The position numbers were made by a program, and so were the translations under genes. 64,000 nt of DNA from Candidatus Ruthenibacterium merdavium (GTDB lineage Bacteria; Bacillota; Clostridia; Oscillospirales; Ruminococcaceae). The number at the start of each line of letters is the position of its first letter. The stretch's first letter is position 1. The notes under the pieces were generated by a model, which was not told where the DNA came from, did no database searches, and saw only the letters and a program-made list of their open reading frames with translations. Positions 23,454 to 31,938 of this stretch are shown here, in pieces. The DNA lies in contig DWWA01000023.1 in the NCBI GenBank assembly GCA_019119935.1, forward strand, positions 1 through 64,000, written 5' to 3'.

Positions 23454-23855
23454 TTATTCGTTCGCAGCGCGCTGCATCTCTTGTTTCCATCGCTGTAAAA
23501 CAGGAATATCTGTCGGACAAAATTCATACTGTTCCAATTCCTCGGCGGTAACCCAGCGCAAATCTCGATGCTCCAAGAGCTTCGGCTCTCCGGCTGCAAT
23601 TTCCGCAGAAAACACAGTTAAATGAATCACGCCCAGCTCGTGCGAATGCGTCACTTCCATATAGGCACTGCCCACTTTCAGCTCCACACCCAGTTCCTCG
23701 CGAAATTCGCGCGCCAAAGCATGCTCTTTCGTTTCCCCCGGCTCAACTTTTCCACCCGCCAGCTCCCAAAGCAAAGCCTGCGCTTTTCCTTCCGGCCGCT
23801 GGCAAATCATCAAGCGTTCACCGCGGCAAATCAATGCCGCAACTACTTCGTTCAT
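23454..23855 (-). CDS. mutT: MutT-like NUDIX hydrolase (8-oxo-dGTP diphosphatase)
   Basis: A 133-residue NUDIX enzyme. The box G-x5-E-x7-REUxEExGU is seen as GGKVEPGETKEHALAREF followed by REELGV, and the N-terminal MNEVVAALICRGERLMICQR is typical of MutT-type sanitising enzymes, which remove oxidised dGTP from the pool. The start overlaps the U32 gene stop by 4 bases, so it is the last gene of the operon that begins with pcrA. Substrate assignment rests on family resemblance. Confidence 0.9.
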   Translation of the reverse strand: MNEVVAALICRGERLMICQRPEGKAQALLWELAGGKVEPGETKEHALAREFREELGVELKVGSAYMEVTHSHELGVIHLTVFSAEIAAGEPKLLEHRDLRWVTAEELEQYEFCPTDIPVLQRWKQEMQRAANE

Positions 23856-25102
23856 TCCTGACTCCCCTTTTCCGACACATCTGCCTTCGACTGCTTTCTT
23901 AAAATCGAATACGGCGGCAAAGGCGTTTCACACGGAACAGAAAAGCTCATTTTCGGATGCGGCGTTGCATCGATGGGGGTATCATCCTCCCCATAGATCA
24001 CTGTGGGGCAAAAAGCCACAACGTCGCCGTTAGGCAGCAGCGCCTCCAGAGCTTCTCCCGTCACAAATTTTCCGCGCTGTGTACAGTATGCGCGGCCGTC
24101 TTTCCATTCATTCACGACGCCGACCAACTCCCATTCACGGATATAGCCCCCCGCGGCAACGTTTTGGCGCGCTTCTTCTTTTCCGAAATAGAAGCCCGGC
24201 GAGTAACGTCGGTGAGAAGTTCTTGTCAGCTCATCTAAAACTCGTTCCGGGCACAAAAACTCGTCCGGATTTTCGAGATAAGCATCGAGTGCTTTTCGGT
24301 AAGCCGCCGTGACAGACGCGACATAGTAAAAGGTTTTTGCACGTCCCTCAATTTTTAAGCTGTCCACACCTGCCTGACAAATCAGGTGGATAAACGGCGC
24401 AGTGCATAAATCATCCGCATTCAGAATATAACTTCCCTCTTGGGTTTCTCCAATTTCAAACGCCCGGTCAGGACGGTTTTCTTCGGTCAAGTGGTATTTC
24501 CAGCGGCAGGGCTGCGTACATTGCCCGCGGTTTGCGTCGCGCCCATTCATGTAATTAGAAATCAAACAGCGCCCGGATACCGACATGCACATTGCTCCGT
24601 GAACAAAAGCCTCCAGCTCCAGTTCCGGCGGCGTGTTATCGCGAATCACAGCGATATCTTTTAAAGAAAGCTCACGCGCCAGCACCACACGCTTTGCGCC
24701 TAAATCCCAAGCGGCATTCGCCGCAAGGTAGTTGGTAATACCAGCCTGGGTAGAAAAATGCACTTCCATATCCGGCGCATATTTCTTGACGGCGCTGAGC
24801 ACGCCGAGGTCAGCCACAATAAACGCATCGAGCCCGGTATCGCGGACGGTGCGAATAAAATCAGGCAGACGGGCAGCCTCCTCATTCGTGGGCAGCGTAT
24901 TCATCGTCAGATACACTTTTGCCCCGTGCTGATGCGCAAATTCGGCGCCTTTTGCAATCTGATCCGGCGTAAAATTCTTCGGAGCCGCACGCATTCCAAA
25001 CTCCGACGCGCCTAAATATACGGCATCTGCCCCATAGCGCACTGCATATTCCAAACGTTCTAAATCTCCTGCCGGGCTTAACAGTTCCGGTTTTTTCAAC
25101 AT
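23852..25102 (-). CDS. peptidase U32-family protein (TrhP/YegQ-like)
   Basis: A 416-residue protein of the U32 family. PELLSPAGDLERLEYAVRYGADAVYLG at the N-terminus and AFVHGAMCMSVSGRCLISNY with the following cysteines (GQCTQPCRW) are family signatures. Bacterial relatives (TrhP, RlhA) are prephenate-dependent RNA hydroxylation factors for tRNA uridine 34 or 23S rRNA rather than peptidases; this single-subunit type fits TrhP best. ATG at 25102 has GAAGGAG upstream. A very strong hairpin (25126-25160) separates it from mltG. Confidence 0.88.
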   Translation of the reverse strand: MLKKPELLSPAGDLERLEYAVRYGADAVYLGASEFGMRAAPKNFTPDQIAKGAEFAHQHGAKVYLTMNTLPTNEEAARLPDFIRTVRDTGLDAFIVADLGVLSAVKKYAPDMEVHFSTQAGITNYLAANAAWDLGAKRVVLARELSLKDIAVIRDNTPPELELEAFVHGAMCMSVSGRCLISNYMNGRDANRGQCTQPCRWKYHLTEENRPDRAFEIGETQEGSYILNADDLCTAPFIHLICQAGVDSLKIEGRAKTFYYVASVTAAYRKALDAYLENPDEFLCPERVLDELTRTSHRRYSPGFYFGKEEARQNVAAGGYIREWELVGVVNEWKDGRAYCTQRGKFVTGEALEALLPNGDVVAFCPTVIYGEDDTPIDATPHPKMSFSVPCETPLPPYSILRKQSKADVSEKGSQE

Positions 25103-25125
25103 ATTGCTTTCTCCTTCATTCGTAA

Positions 25126-25160
25126 GATACGCCGCCGCGAAATGTTCGCGGCGGCGTATC
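25126..25160 (-). other. perfect GC-rich hairpin between mltG and U32 gene
   Basis: Sixteen-base perfect arms (GATACGCCGCCGCGAA and complement) around ATG. On the minus strand no T run follows, so it is not a classical terminator; it may cut or protect the mRNA, setting different levels for mltG and the downstream genes. Confidence 0.6.
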
Positions 25161-25170
25161 TCTGCCAATG

Positions 25171-26826
25171 TTACAGCGAGGCGTTCACCTGTGCCGCCGC
25201 CGTTTTGTTTGCTTCGTGCTCCGCATCCGTTTTTGCATAGTAGTAAGTACCCGCCAAGTCGGTGACGAAGAAATAATAGTCACCATAATACTGGCTGCTT
25301 GCATAATTTAAGGTATTCGTCAGCGCATCCATTCCGGGGTTGGAAATGGGGCCTGCGGGCAAGCCGGGTGTTTTATAGGTGTCGTATGCGTCAATGATCT
25401 CCTGGGGAATATTTTCCCATCCGCCGCATGCGGGTGCAATGGTATTGTTGATATAGTTGTTATCATCGTCGTTTTGAATGTAGCTGCTGCAGTTGCTTTG
25501 GAGCAAGCTTACGATGGAGTTTGGCCCCAGACGATTCATAAACACAGCGGCCACATCTGCCTGATGCTCCGGCAAACCGGCTTCTTCCTGTACAATCGAA
25601 GCCAAGGTGACAAATTCCGTAAGCGTGAAGCCCATTTCCTGCACTTTCGCGTACATTTCATCTGTAAATCGCTTATCAAATTCCCCGTAAATTTTTGCAA
25701 CCATGTTGTAGACATCGTCGTTTTGATAAAATTCATATGTTTCCGGGAAAAGATATCCTTCACACTTCATAAATTGGTTTGGATTTTCATCGCGCAGGTT
25801 CCAGAATTTAAACTGGCTGAAATCACCTTCATTAGCCACCTGCAAAAATTCCTCTGCCGTACAAAGCCCGGCATCTTCCATGCGCTGGGCAAATTGAACC
25901 GCCGGAATCCCCTCCGGGAAGGTTACGCGCACGGTGTCGCGCTTTTGTTCCGTTTTCAGTACCTCGATCAACTCGTCATACGTCATATCGCTGGAAAGCT
26001 CGAACGTGCCGTACTGCAAAGCGCCGCCCTCCTGCTGAAGCTTTACATAAAGCTGGAACAAAAGAGCCGACCGAATAATACCGTTCTCTTCCAGCGTTTG
26101 ACTGATGCTCTTCAAGTAAGAGCCTTTTTCAATTTCGACAGTCTTTGCCTCAATCGTGCGCGAACGGTTGCCGATGATGTCGTTCATTCCCCACACCATC
26201 ACGGCAATTCCTCCTGCAAACAACGCCAAAAACAGAATGATCACAATCAGGCAGCCAATGCGCTTTTTTCTCTTCGGCTTTTTTCCTTTCATATTCCTCT
26301 CAAAGTCTTCATGCGCGGTTTCTGTCAAATCAAGGTGCTCTTCGTCTTCCTGCTCTTCTTCCTCCGTGATTTCCTGGTCAAACGGATCATCCCACTGCTG
26401 TGTTTGCTTTGCCTCTTGTTTTACTTGCGGCATTTGATTTAACGCAGCTTCGGGTGCTTTTTCCGCCTTCACCTCTGCCTGTTCTACAGACGGCTCTTTT
26501 CTCACTGCCGAGGGCTGTGCGGGCTGCGGATGCGCATCATCCTGCGGTGTGCTGGAGCCAGCAGCCCGCTGCGGTGCTTGCTCTTTTGTTTTATCAATCT
26601 CATGCGGTTTGCTCGCCATCAAACGCTTTACTTCATCCTCGTAAACCTCGCTCAGCCAAGGCGGAAGACGCTTTAAGCGTTCTTTCAGCTCATCCATTTT
26701 CGGTGCGTAATACTGCCGCTGTTCCTGCGGCATGTGGTAAAAAGTAACGGCAAGCTGGGCAAGTTTTTTGGCGTATCCTTCCTGCTCTTCCCTTGTCGGT
26801 ACGTTGCGTTCCTGGTTTTCCTGCAT
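25171..26826 (-). CDS. mltG: endolytic murein transglycosylase MltG
   Basis: A 551-residue membrane-anchored lytic transglycosylase that cuts nascent peptidoglycan strands and sets their length. A long cytoplasmic part (about 195 residues, charged and Glu-rich, probably partly disordered) precedes one membrane helix (CLIVIILFLALFAGGIAVMV), then the extracellular YceG domain with the catalytic Glu in LASIVQEEAG and the conserved LPAGPISNPG. The cytoplasmic extension is longer than usual. The neighbours tmk and pcrA are upstream in the same direction, with about 70 bases between tmk and this gene. Confidence 0.93.
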   Translation of the reverse strand: MQENQERNVPTREEQEGYAKKLAQLAVTFYHMPQEQRQYYAPKMDELKERLKRLPPWLSEVYEDEVKRLMASKPHEIDKTKEQAPQRAAGSSTPQDDAHPQPAQPSAVRKEPSVEQAEVKAEKAPEAALNQMPQVKQEAKQTQQWDDPFDQEITEEEEQEDEEHLDLTETAHEDFERNMKGKKPKRKKRIGCLIVIILFLALFAGGIAVMVWGMNDIIGNRSRTIEAKTVEIEKGSYLKSISQTLEENGIIRSALLFQLYVKLQQEGGALQYGTFELSSDMTYDELIEVLKTEQKRDTVRVTFPEGIPAVQFAQRMEDAGLCTAEEFLQVANEGDFSQFKFWNLRDENPNQFMKCEGYLFPETYEFYQNDDVYNMVAKIYGEFDKRFTDEMYAKVQEMGFTLTEFVTLASIVQEEAGLPEHQADVAAVFMNRLGPNSIVSLLQSNCSSYIQNDDDNNYINNTIAPACGGWENIPQEIIDAYDTYKTPGLPAGPISNPGMDALTNTLNYASSQYYGDYYFFVTDLAGTYYYAKTDAEHEANKTAAAQVNASL

Positions 26827-26899
26827 AGCGACCCTCTTTTCCGCTTGTTGATCAAGTATTTCTCTGTAAAGTCTTTTTCCTTTTCAGTTAAAACCTCAA

Positions 26900-27562
26900 T
26901 TAAAGTATCTCTACAAGACTTTTTATCTTCTCAAAAATTTCGCTGCGCGTGTACATGTTATCCCCTTTACAGCATTCCACCGTATGCCATCCAAGCTCTT
27001 GTGCGCAGTAGTTTGCAGCGCGGCGGCTTTGGCGCATGTAAGCAGCATCTTTTTCGTGGATGTCTTTTTTCGCCTCATCCCCGTGATAGCGCTCTTCCAT
27101 CAAGCGCTGTGAAATCTGAGGGTCCACATCTAAATAAATCACAAGATCCGGACGCGGTATCCCCATCTTTTGATATTCCAAATCAAACAGCCACTGCAAA
27201 TAAGACGCCCATTCACCCCGCGGCAATTTTGCACACTGATGAACCGCATTGGATGTCGTGTAACGGTCGGCCACCAAGATACCTCCCGCTTCATAAAATT
27301 CGCCCCAATCTTTGCGGTATCCCGCATACCGATCTACACTGTAAAACAGCGATGCGGTATAGGCGTTGACATCTTGTGCGCTGTCCCCGAATTCTCCGGC
27401 TAAGTACATTTTCACAAGCGCGCTGGAATCGCTTTCATAATTCGGGAATGTAATTTTTCGCACTGAAATCTTTTTCTCTCGCAAAAACTCGTAAAGGAGA
27501 TTTGCTTGCGTGGCTTTTCCGCTTCCGTCCAGACCCTCTAAAACAATGAGTTTTCCCTTCAT
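26900..27562 (-). CDS. tmk: thymidylate kinase
   Basis: A 220-residue dTMP kinase. The P-loop is GLDGSGKAT (about residues 10-18), with DRY in VADRYTTSNAVHQCA and the LID-type YHGDEAKKDIHE. It phosphorylates dTMP to dTDP for DNA synthesis. It belongs to the longer clostridial subtype, with Lys-Ala in the loop instead of the more common Lys-Ser/Thr. ATG at 27562 is preceded by AAAGGGG; GTG four codons earlier is an alternative. It follows pcrA by about 35 bases. Confidence 0.93.
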   Translation of the reverse strand: MKGKLIVLEGLDGSGKATQANLLYEFLREKKISVRKITFPNYESDSSALVKMYLAGEFGDSAQDVNAYTASLFYSVDRYAGYRKDWGEFYEAGGILVADRYTTSNAVHQCAKLPRGEWASYLQWLFDLEYQKMGIPRPDLVIYLDVDPQISQRLMEERYHGDEAKKDIHEKDAAYMRQSRRAANYCAQELGWHTVECCKGDNMYTRSEIFEKIKSLVEIL

Positions 27563-27596
27563 ACGGACTTTCACCCCTTTATTGCCTTGTCATTGC

Positions 27597-30050
27597 TTAT
27601 AAGCGCTTCATGGGCGCATAGTTTGCCATCGTTTTTTTGATTCCCGCTGTGTCAAACTGCACTTCCACAATGCAATCGCCTGCAACGGGGGTCACTTTCA
27701 GCACTGTGCCTTTGCCGAACACCTTATGCTCTACGGCATCACCCGGCTGATAACTTGTGCCTGTCTGCTTTTTCTCCGGCTGTGCCGCAGATGCAGTACC
27801 GGCGCCGACACCGGGACGGCCAAAGCCCGGCTGATAATTTCGCGCACCGCTTTGCACATAACCGGCATTCACACCCGAGGTTCTCGCCGCGGTTCGCTGA
27901 ATGATCGGCGCCTGTCGCTGCGCATAGGCCATGCGCGCATCATTCATGCGCTTCATCGCACTGCTCTGACGGCCTTCCAGCAAATCGCTGTCAATTTCAT
28001 CTAAGAACCGCGACGGGCGGTAGCGCTTTGTTTGTCCGAAAATCATGCGCGACATCGCATTGGAAAGGTACAGCTCTTTTTTCGCGCGCGTAATGCCAAC
28101 ATAGCAAAGACGGCGCTCTTCTTCCATATCTTCCTGCGAATAACGGCTCATCTCACCGGGGAAAATGCCCTCTTCCATGCCGATGATAAAGACGTATTCA
28201 AACTCAAGCCCTTTCGCGGCGTGCATCGTCATCAGAACAACAACATCGGCACTTTCGTCGTAGCTGTCAATATCGCTGATGAGCGCGACTTCCTCCAAAA
28301 ATCCGGCAAGCGTGGCCTCTTCTCCCTGCTGGTCGGCATAAGTTTTCACAGAGGATACCAGCTGACCGATGTTTTCTAAGCGTGTTTCGCCCTCTTCTCC
28401 GGCCGCTTTGAGCATCGCGCGATACCCGGTAATATCCAAAATTGCATTGACAAAAGCATCCAGCGGCATCGTTTCATACGCTTGCACCATTTTTTGATAA
28501 ACAAGGTGATAAAAACTGTCAAGTGCCGAAGCTGAACGCCCTAAGCTGGGATAATCTTTGGGATTGTCCAGCACATCCAGCATCGCAACGCCGTGCTCAG
28601 CGGCAATATCGGCTAAATTCTGCACGGTTGCCGCACCGATTTTTCTTGCCGGCTCGTTGATAATGCGGCGCAGACGCAAATCATCCTGGCGGTTTGCCAC
28701 GATGCTCATGTAAGCGAGAATATCTTTAATTTCCTTTCGGTCATAAAAGCGTCTGCCGCCCACAATTTTGTACGGAATACCCGCGCGTGCAAAGTAACTT
28801 TCAATGGGGCCGGACTGGGCGTTCATACGGTAAAGCACCGCATGGTCTTTGAGCTTTGCGCCCTCTTTAACATGCTTGCCGATTTCGGCAACCACCTGCG
28901 CCGCTTCATCCGTTTCATTGTCCGCTTGCAGACAGACAATCTTTTGCCCTTCGCCGTTGTCTGTCCAAAGCGTCTTTCCTTTTCGAGCGCGGTTGTTTTG
29001 AATCACACAGTTCGCCGCATTCAAAATATTGGATGTCGAGCGATAGTTCTGCTCAAGGCGAATCACCTTGGCCCCTGGGAAATGCTCTTCAAAATTCAGG
29101 ATATTTTCAATCGTAGCCCCACGGAAGCGGTAAATGCTCTGGTCGTCGTCACCTACGACACAGACATTTTGATGACGCCCCGCCAAAAGGTACACAAGCT
29201 GAAACTGGGCAATACTCGTATCCTGATACTCATCCACGAGTACATAACGGTAGCGGTTTTCATAAAATTCGCGAATATCCTCATGCTCCGACAAAAGGCG
29301 CACGGTGTTATAAATCAAATCATCAAAATCCATTGCGCCCGCCGAAAACAGCTTTTTCTGATAAGCTTCATATACGCGTGCCAAAGAGGTGCTGCGCACA
29401 TCCTTCGCTTCGGCAATGGCATCGCGGGGGCTGATCATTTTATCTTTCATGCGTCCAATCGCAGAAAGCGACGCTTTGAGCGGCAAAAATTTCTCGTCAA
29501 TCGAAAGGGTTTTGTAAATATCTTTCATCGCCCGCTGCTGGTCGTCTGTATCGTAAATGGTAAAGCTTTTAGGATAGCCCAGCCTGTCGGCATCGCGCCG
29601 GAGCATGCGCACACATGCTGAATGGAACGTAGAAGCATGTACATCCTGCCCGGCTTGTCCGAGCATCGCGCTCAAACGGTTTTTGAGCTCTCCTGCCGCT
29701 TTGTTTGTAAACGTAATCGCTAAAATATGGTACGGATACACCGGCCGTTCGCTCAGCATCTGTTCCAGTTCTTCACTGGGCGTTCCCCCGCTGTTCACAA
29801 TTTCAGCAAGCTCCTGCACGTGTGCCTGCGTACAGCCTGCGGGGATTCGCTGTGAATCATGTGCACGCCCGAACCGAATCAGATTGGCAATGCGATTGAC
29901 AAGCACCGTTGTTTTTCCGCTTCCTGCCCCGGCTAAAATCAAAAGCGCCCCGTCTGAAAAGAAAACGGCCTGCTTTTGCTGTTCGTTCAGATTTTTAAAT
30001 TGTTGTTCGATATAATTCCTGCGCAGCGCCGGAAACTGCTGTTCCATCAT
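27597..30050 (-). CDS. pcrA: UvrD/PcrA-family DNA helicase
   Basis: An 817-residue superfamily 1A 3'-5' helicase acting in DNA repair and in clearing stalled forks. Motif I AGAGSGKTT, motif Ia with ITFTNKAAGELKNR, motif II VLVDEYQDTS, motif III VGDDDQSIYRFRGA, motif IV LEQNYRST, motif V MTMHAAKGLEFE and motif VI ERRLCYVGITRA are all visible. The C-terminal extension ends in the small PcrA-type domain (PGDAVEHKVFGKGTVLKV). An insertion near residues 55-85 before motif Ia carries an Asp/Gly-rich stretch. First gene of the five-gene operon ending in mutT. Confidence 0.97.
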   Translation of the reverse strand: MMEQQFPALRRNYIEQQFKNLNEQQKQAVFFSDGALLILAGAGSGKTTVLVNRIANLIRFGRAHDSQRIPAGCTQAHVQELAEIVNSGGTPSEELEQMLSERPVYPYHILAITFTNKAAGELKNRLSAMLGQAGQDVHASTFHSACVRMLRRDADRLGYPKSFTIYDTDDQQRAMKDIYKTLSIDEKFLPLKASLSAIGRMKDKMISPRDAIAEAKDVRSTSLARVYEAYQKKLFSAGAMDFDDLIYNTVRLLSEHEDIREFYENRYRYVLVDEYQDTSIAQFQLVYLLAGRHQNVCVVGDDDQSIYRFRGATIENILNFEEHFPGAKVIRLEQNYRSTSNILNAANCVIQNNRARKGKTLWTDNGEGQKIVCLQADNETDEAAQVVAEIGKHVKEGAKLKDHAVLYRMNAQSGPIESYFARAGIPYKIVGGRRFYDRKEIKDILAYMSIVANRQDDLRLRRIINEPARKIGAATVQNLADIAAEHGVAMLDVLDNPKDYPSLGRSASALDSFYHLVYQKMVQAYETMPLDAFVNAILDITGYRAMLKAAGEEGETRLENIGQLVSSVKTYADQQGEEATLAGFLEEVALISDIDSYDESADVVVLMTMHAAKGLEFEYVFIIGMEEGIFPGEMSRYSQEDMEEERRLCYVGITRAKKELYLSNAMSRMIFGQTKRYRPSRFLDEIDSDLLEGRQSSAMKRMNDARMAYAQRQAPIIQRTAARTSGVNAGYVQSGARNYQPGFGRPGVGAGTASAAQPEKKQTGTSYQPGDAVEHKVFGKGTVLKVTPVAGDCIVEVQFDTAGIKKTMANYAPMKRL

Positions 30051-30164
30051 AAACTACCTCTTGTTTTCCTGATAATCGTACATAGTATACCATATTTTGC
30101 AGGGAATGAAAAGCATCTCCCGGAAAGCCGACGCAATTCTGCTGAAAAATTTACGTTTCGCGCA

Positions 30165-30205
30165 AAAAGCCGCAAAAACCTTAAAAATCGGCTTTTGCGG
30201 CTTTT
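30165..30205 (-). terminator. terminator after sdpI
   Basis: AAAAGCCGCAAAA and TTTTGCGGCTTTT arms. Located 12 bases past the sdpI stop; on the minus strand the final arm ends in TTTTT. Confidence 0.8.
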
Positions 30206-30216
30206 GCTGTATCAAT

Positions 30217-31323
30217 TTATGCTGCATTCAATTGTTCAGAGCTGACATGCTCTAACAGCGTTTCATAAATCTGACGCGTTGCAGCTTCGTCCTTCCCGCT
30301 GACTACTAAAACCTCATTTTGCAGTTCCAGCACGACAGCCGACGTACATTTTGTATAACTATAACGTGTATAAGTGCCAAATTCATCGTTGCGGAATGTT
30401 CCCATGAGAAGCCGCGGTGAACCAAAGCCATTTGTTCTGATTCCGTGCACATCCTGTTCGCGATATTCCAACGCCTGAATGTCGTCATACGAAATAGAGG
30501 CATCCGGCCAATAATCTGCTTGAAGCGTCATAGCAGTGTCACTGTATTCTACCGTAATATCGCCGGTAAAGAGCATCACTCCGACGAATACGAGAACCAA
30601 AACACCAATTCCCAACGTTACAAACCACCAAATCCGCGTTTTTTTCTGCTGCATCATCGGGTCATCAACATGAAACGAATTGTTTTTTGTTTGCTTTCGA
30701 TAGTAAAGATAGGAATAGGCAATCGGGACAACAGCGATCACGACAATCGCTGCAATCAGCACGCTTACGGAAATATCCGCAGGCAAAAATGCACTCATCA
30801 GCATCACAAGACCACCGGCAACCCATACTTTTCCGCCAAAGCGATGTGTTTTCACCCAGTTTTCTTCATTGCTGACGGTCCATGGAACACGGATTCCCAT
30901 CGTGTAGTTGCGTTTCATCTTTGGGAAATAATTTCCCATAATCAGAAAGAGCACTCCCAAAAGAACCTCCATCCATGTTGTCGTATTCATTTCTATTCCC
31001 ATAGAGGCTGCGTAAATCATGCCGCTTGAAATCCAAGACAAAACCGGAAAAATGAAAAAGACAAGATTAATCGCCTGTTCCGACTGCTCACGGTTTCGTG
31101 CGTCCAAAAAGACAAGAGCGGCAGTAATCCAATGGAACACAAGCAAAAGAATCGGTGTTCCAAAGACAGCAAAAGCCTTGCCGGACCAGCCGTCTATTTG
31201 CCCGCTAAAGCCCCAATGTGTAGGCATTTTTTCGGGCAGCTGTCCCCACAGAAACACACCGACAATGATCGGCAGCAACAACATCACTGATGTGAGCAAC
31301 AATATTTTTTTATATTTCATCAT
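30217..31323 (-). CDS. sdpI: SdpI-family membrane protein with DUF1648 domain
   Basis: A 368-residue membrane protein. An N-terminal DUF1648 part (LPEKMPTHWGFSGQIDGWSG) and a SdpI core (YFPKMKRNYTMGIRVPWTVSNEENW, followed by HRFGGKVWV) with about six helices are followed by an extracytoplasmic or cytoplasmic beta-rich C-terminal domain. In B. subtilis SdpI gives immunity to the SdpC cannibalism toxin and captures SdpR at the membrane. The adjacent gene is an SdpR-like repressor, overlapping by 14 bases, so the pair is conserved; no sdpABC toxin genes are in the window. Confidence 0.88.
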   Translation of the reverse strand: MMKYKKILLLTSVMLLLPIIVGVFLWGQLPEKMPTHWGFSGQIDGWSGKAFAVFGTPILLLVFHWITAALVFLDARNREQSEQAINLVFFIFPVLSWISSGMIYAASMGIEMNTTTWMEVLLGVLFLIMGNYFPKMKRNYTMGIRVPWTVSNEENWVKTHRFGGKVWVAGGLVMLMSAFLPADISVSVLIAAIVVIAVVPIAYSYLYYRKQTKNNSFHVDDPMMQQKKTRIWWFVTLGIGVLVLVFVGVMLFTGDITVEYSDTAMTLQADYWPDASISYDDIQALEYREQDVHGIRTNGFGSPRLLMGTFRNDEFGTYTRYSYTKCTSAVVLELQNEVLVVSGKDEAATRQIYETLLEHVSSEQLNAA

Positions 31324-31591
31324 TTTGGTTTCCTCCCTTCAAATCAGCGGCCCAGAGCATTAACTCTTCCAGCACCGAGGCATTGAGCTCGTAAAAAATG
31401 TATTTTCCCTCTCTGCTGTCACGAATCAGCTGTGCATCCTTTAAAACAGCCAAATGACGCGAAACTGCCGCGGCCGTAATGGAAAAATGGGCCGTAATTT
31501 CCCCGGCGGATAATTTCTTCTCTTTTAACAAATTCAAAATTTCTCGCCGCACAGGGTCGGAGATGGCCTTTAACGTTTTTTGCAAACTCAC
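31310..31591 (-). CDS. sdpR: ArsR/SdpR-family winged-helix repressor
   Basis: A 93-residue repressor with the ArsR fold (ISDPVRREILNLLKEKKLSA, ITAHFSITAAAVSRHLAVLK, then a wing KYIFYEL). It lacks the metal-binding cysteines of ArsR sensors and resembles SdpR, which represses its own operon. The start is GTG at 31591 with AAAGGAGG upstream. Its likely operator is the dyad at 31612-31640 right after the promoter. It is coupled to sdpI by a 14-base overlap. Confidence 0.88.
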   Translation of the reverse strand: MSLQKTLKAISDPVRREILNLLKEKKLSAGEITAHFSITAAAVSRHLAVLKDAQLIRDSREGKYIFYELNASVLEELMLWAADLKGGNQNDEI

Positions 31592-31611
31592 TGCGCTCGC
31601 CTCCTTTCACT

Positions 31612-31640
31612 CATTTAACAGTTAAGTTAATTGTTAAATG
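31612..31640. promoter_or_regulatory. operator of the sdpRI operon
   Basis: CATTTAACA and TGTTAAATG, perfect 9-base arms separated by 11 bases, starting two bases downstream of the -10 box. Expected binding site for the ArsR-type repressor. Confidence 0.75.
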
Positions 31641-31641
31641 A

Positions 31642-31670
31642 AGTATAGCACTGCCCCATTAAACTGTCAA
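31642..31670 (-). promoter_or_regulatory. sdpRI promoter
   Basis: TTGACA (31670-31665), 17 bases, TATACT (31647-31642) on the minus strand, 51 bases from the sdpR start codon. Confidence 0.8.
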
Positions 31671-31808
31671 GTATGCAAAGTGCATCATTTTTTTGCCGCT
31701 TTTTTTGCCAATTTCACGAATGGAAACCGCTGTTTTGTCGTCGGCTGCTAATTCCTAAAAGCCGAAATTTCAAAAAAAGCAGAAAAATAAAGTGCTCTTT
31801 CTGTACAC

Positions 31809-31920
31809 AATAAAAGCTGCGCACTTCGGCAATCCCGACACCATGCCGTGAAAGCGCTGAAATTCTGCTTTCTTCATCAACGGCGCGGCGCTTTTTCTTG
31901 CCTCGTGCGCAGCTTTTATT
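31809..31920 (-). ncRNA. three-way-junction RNA candidate / long terminator after pdp
   Basis: Perfect 16-base outer arms AATAAAAGCTGCGCAC (31809-31824) and complement (31905-31920) enclose two further hairpins: CGGCA/TGCCG (31827-31831, 31844-31848) and AAAGCGC/GCGCTTT (31851-31857, 31888-31894). It starts 19 bases past the pdp stop. The outer stem ending in TTTTATT can act as a terminator, but the branched inside is more than a terminator needs. A small RNA or MITE-like element are alternatives. Confidence 0.5.
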
Positions 31921-31938
31921 TTATCAAGTATCCCCTGC

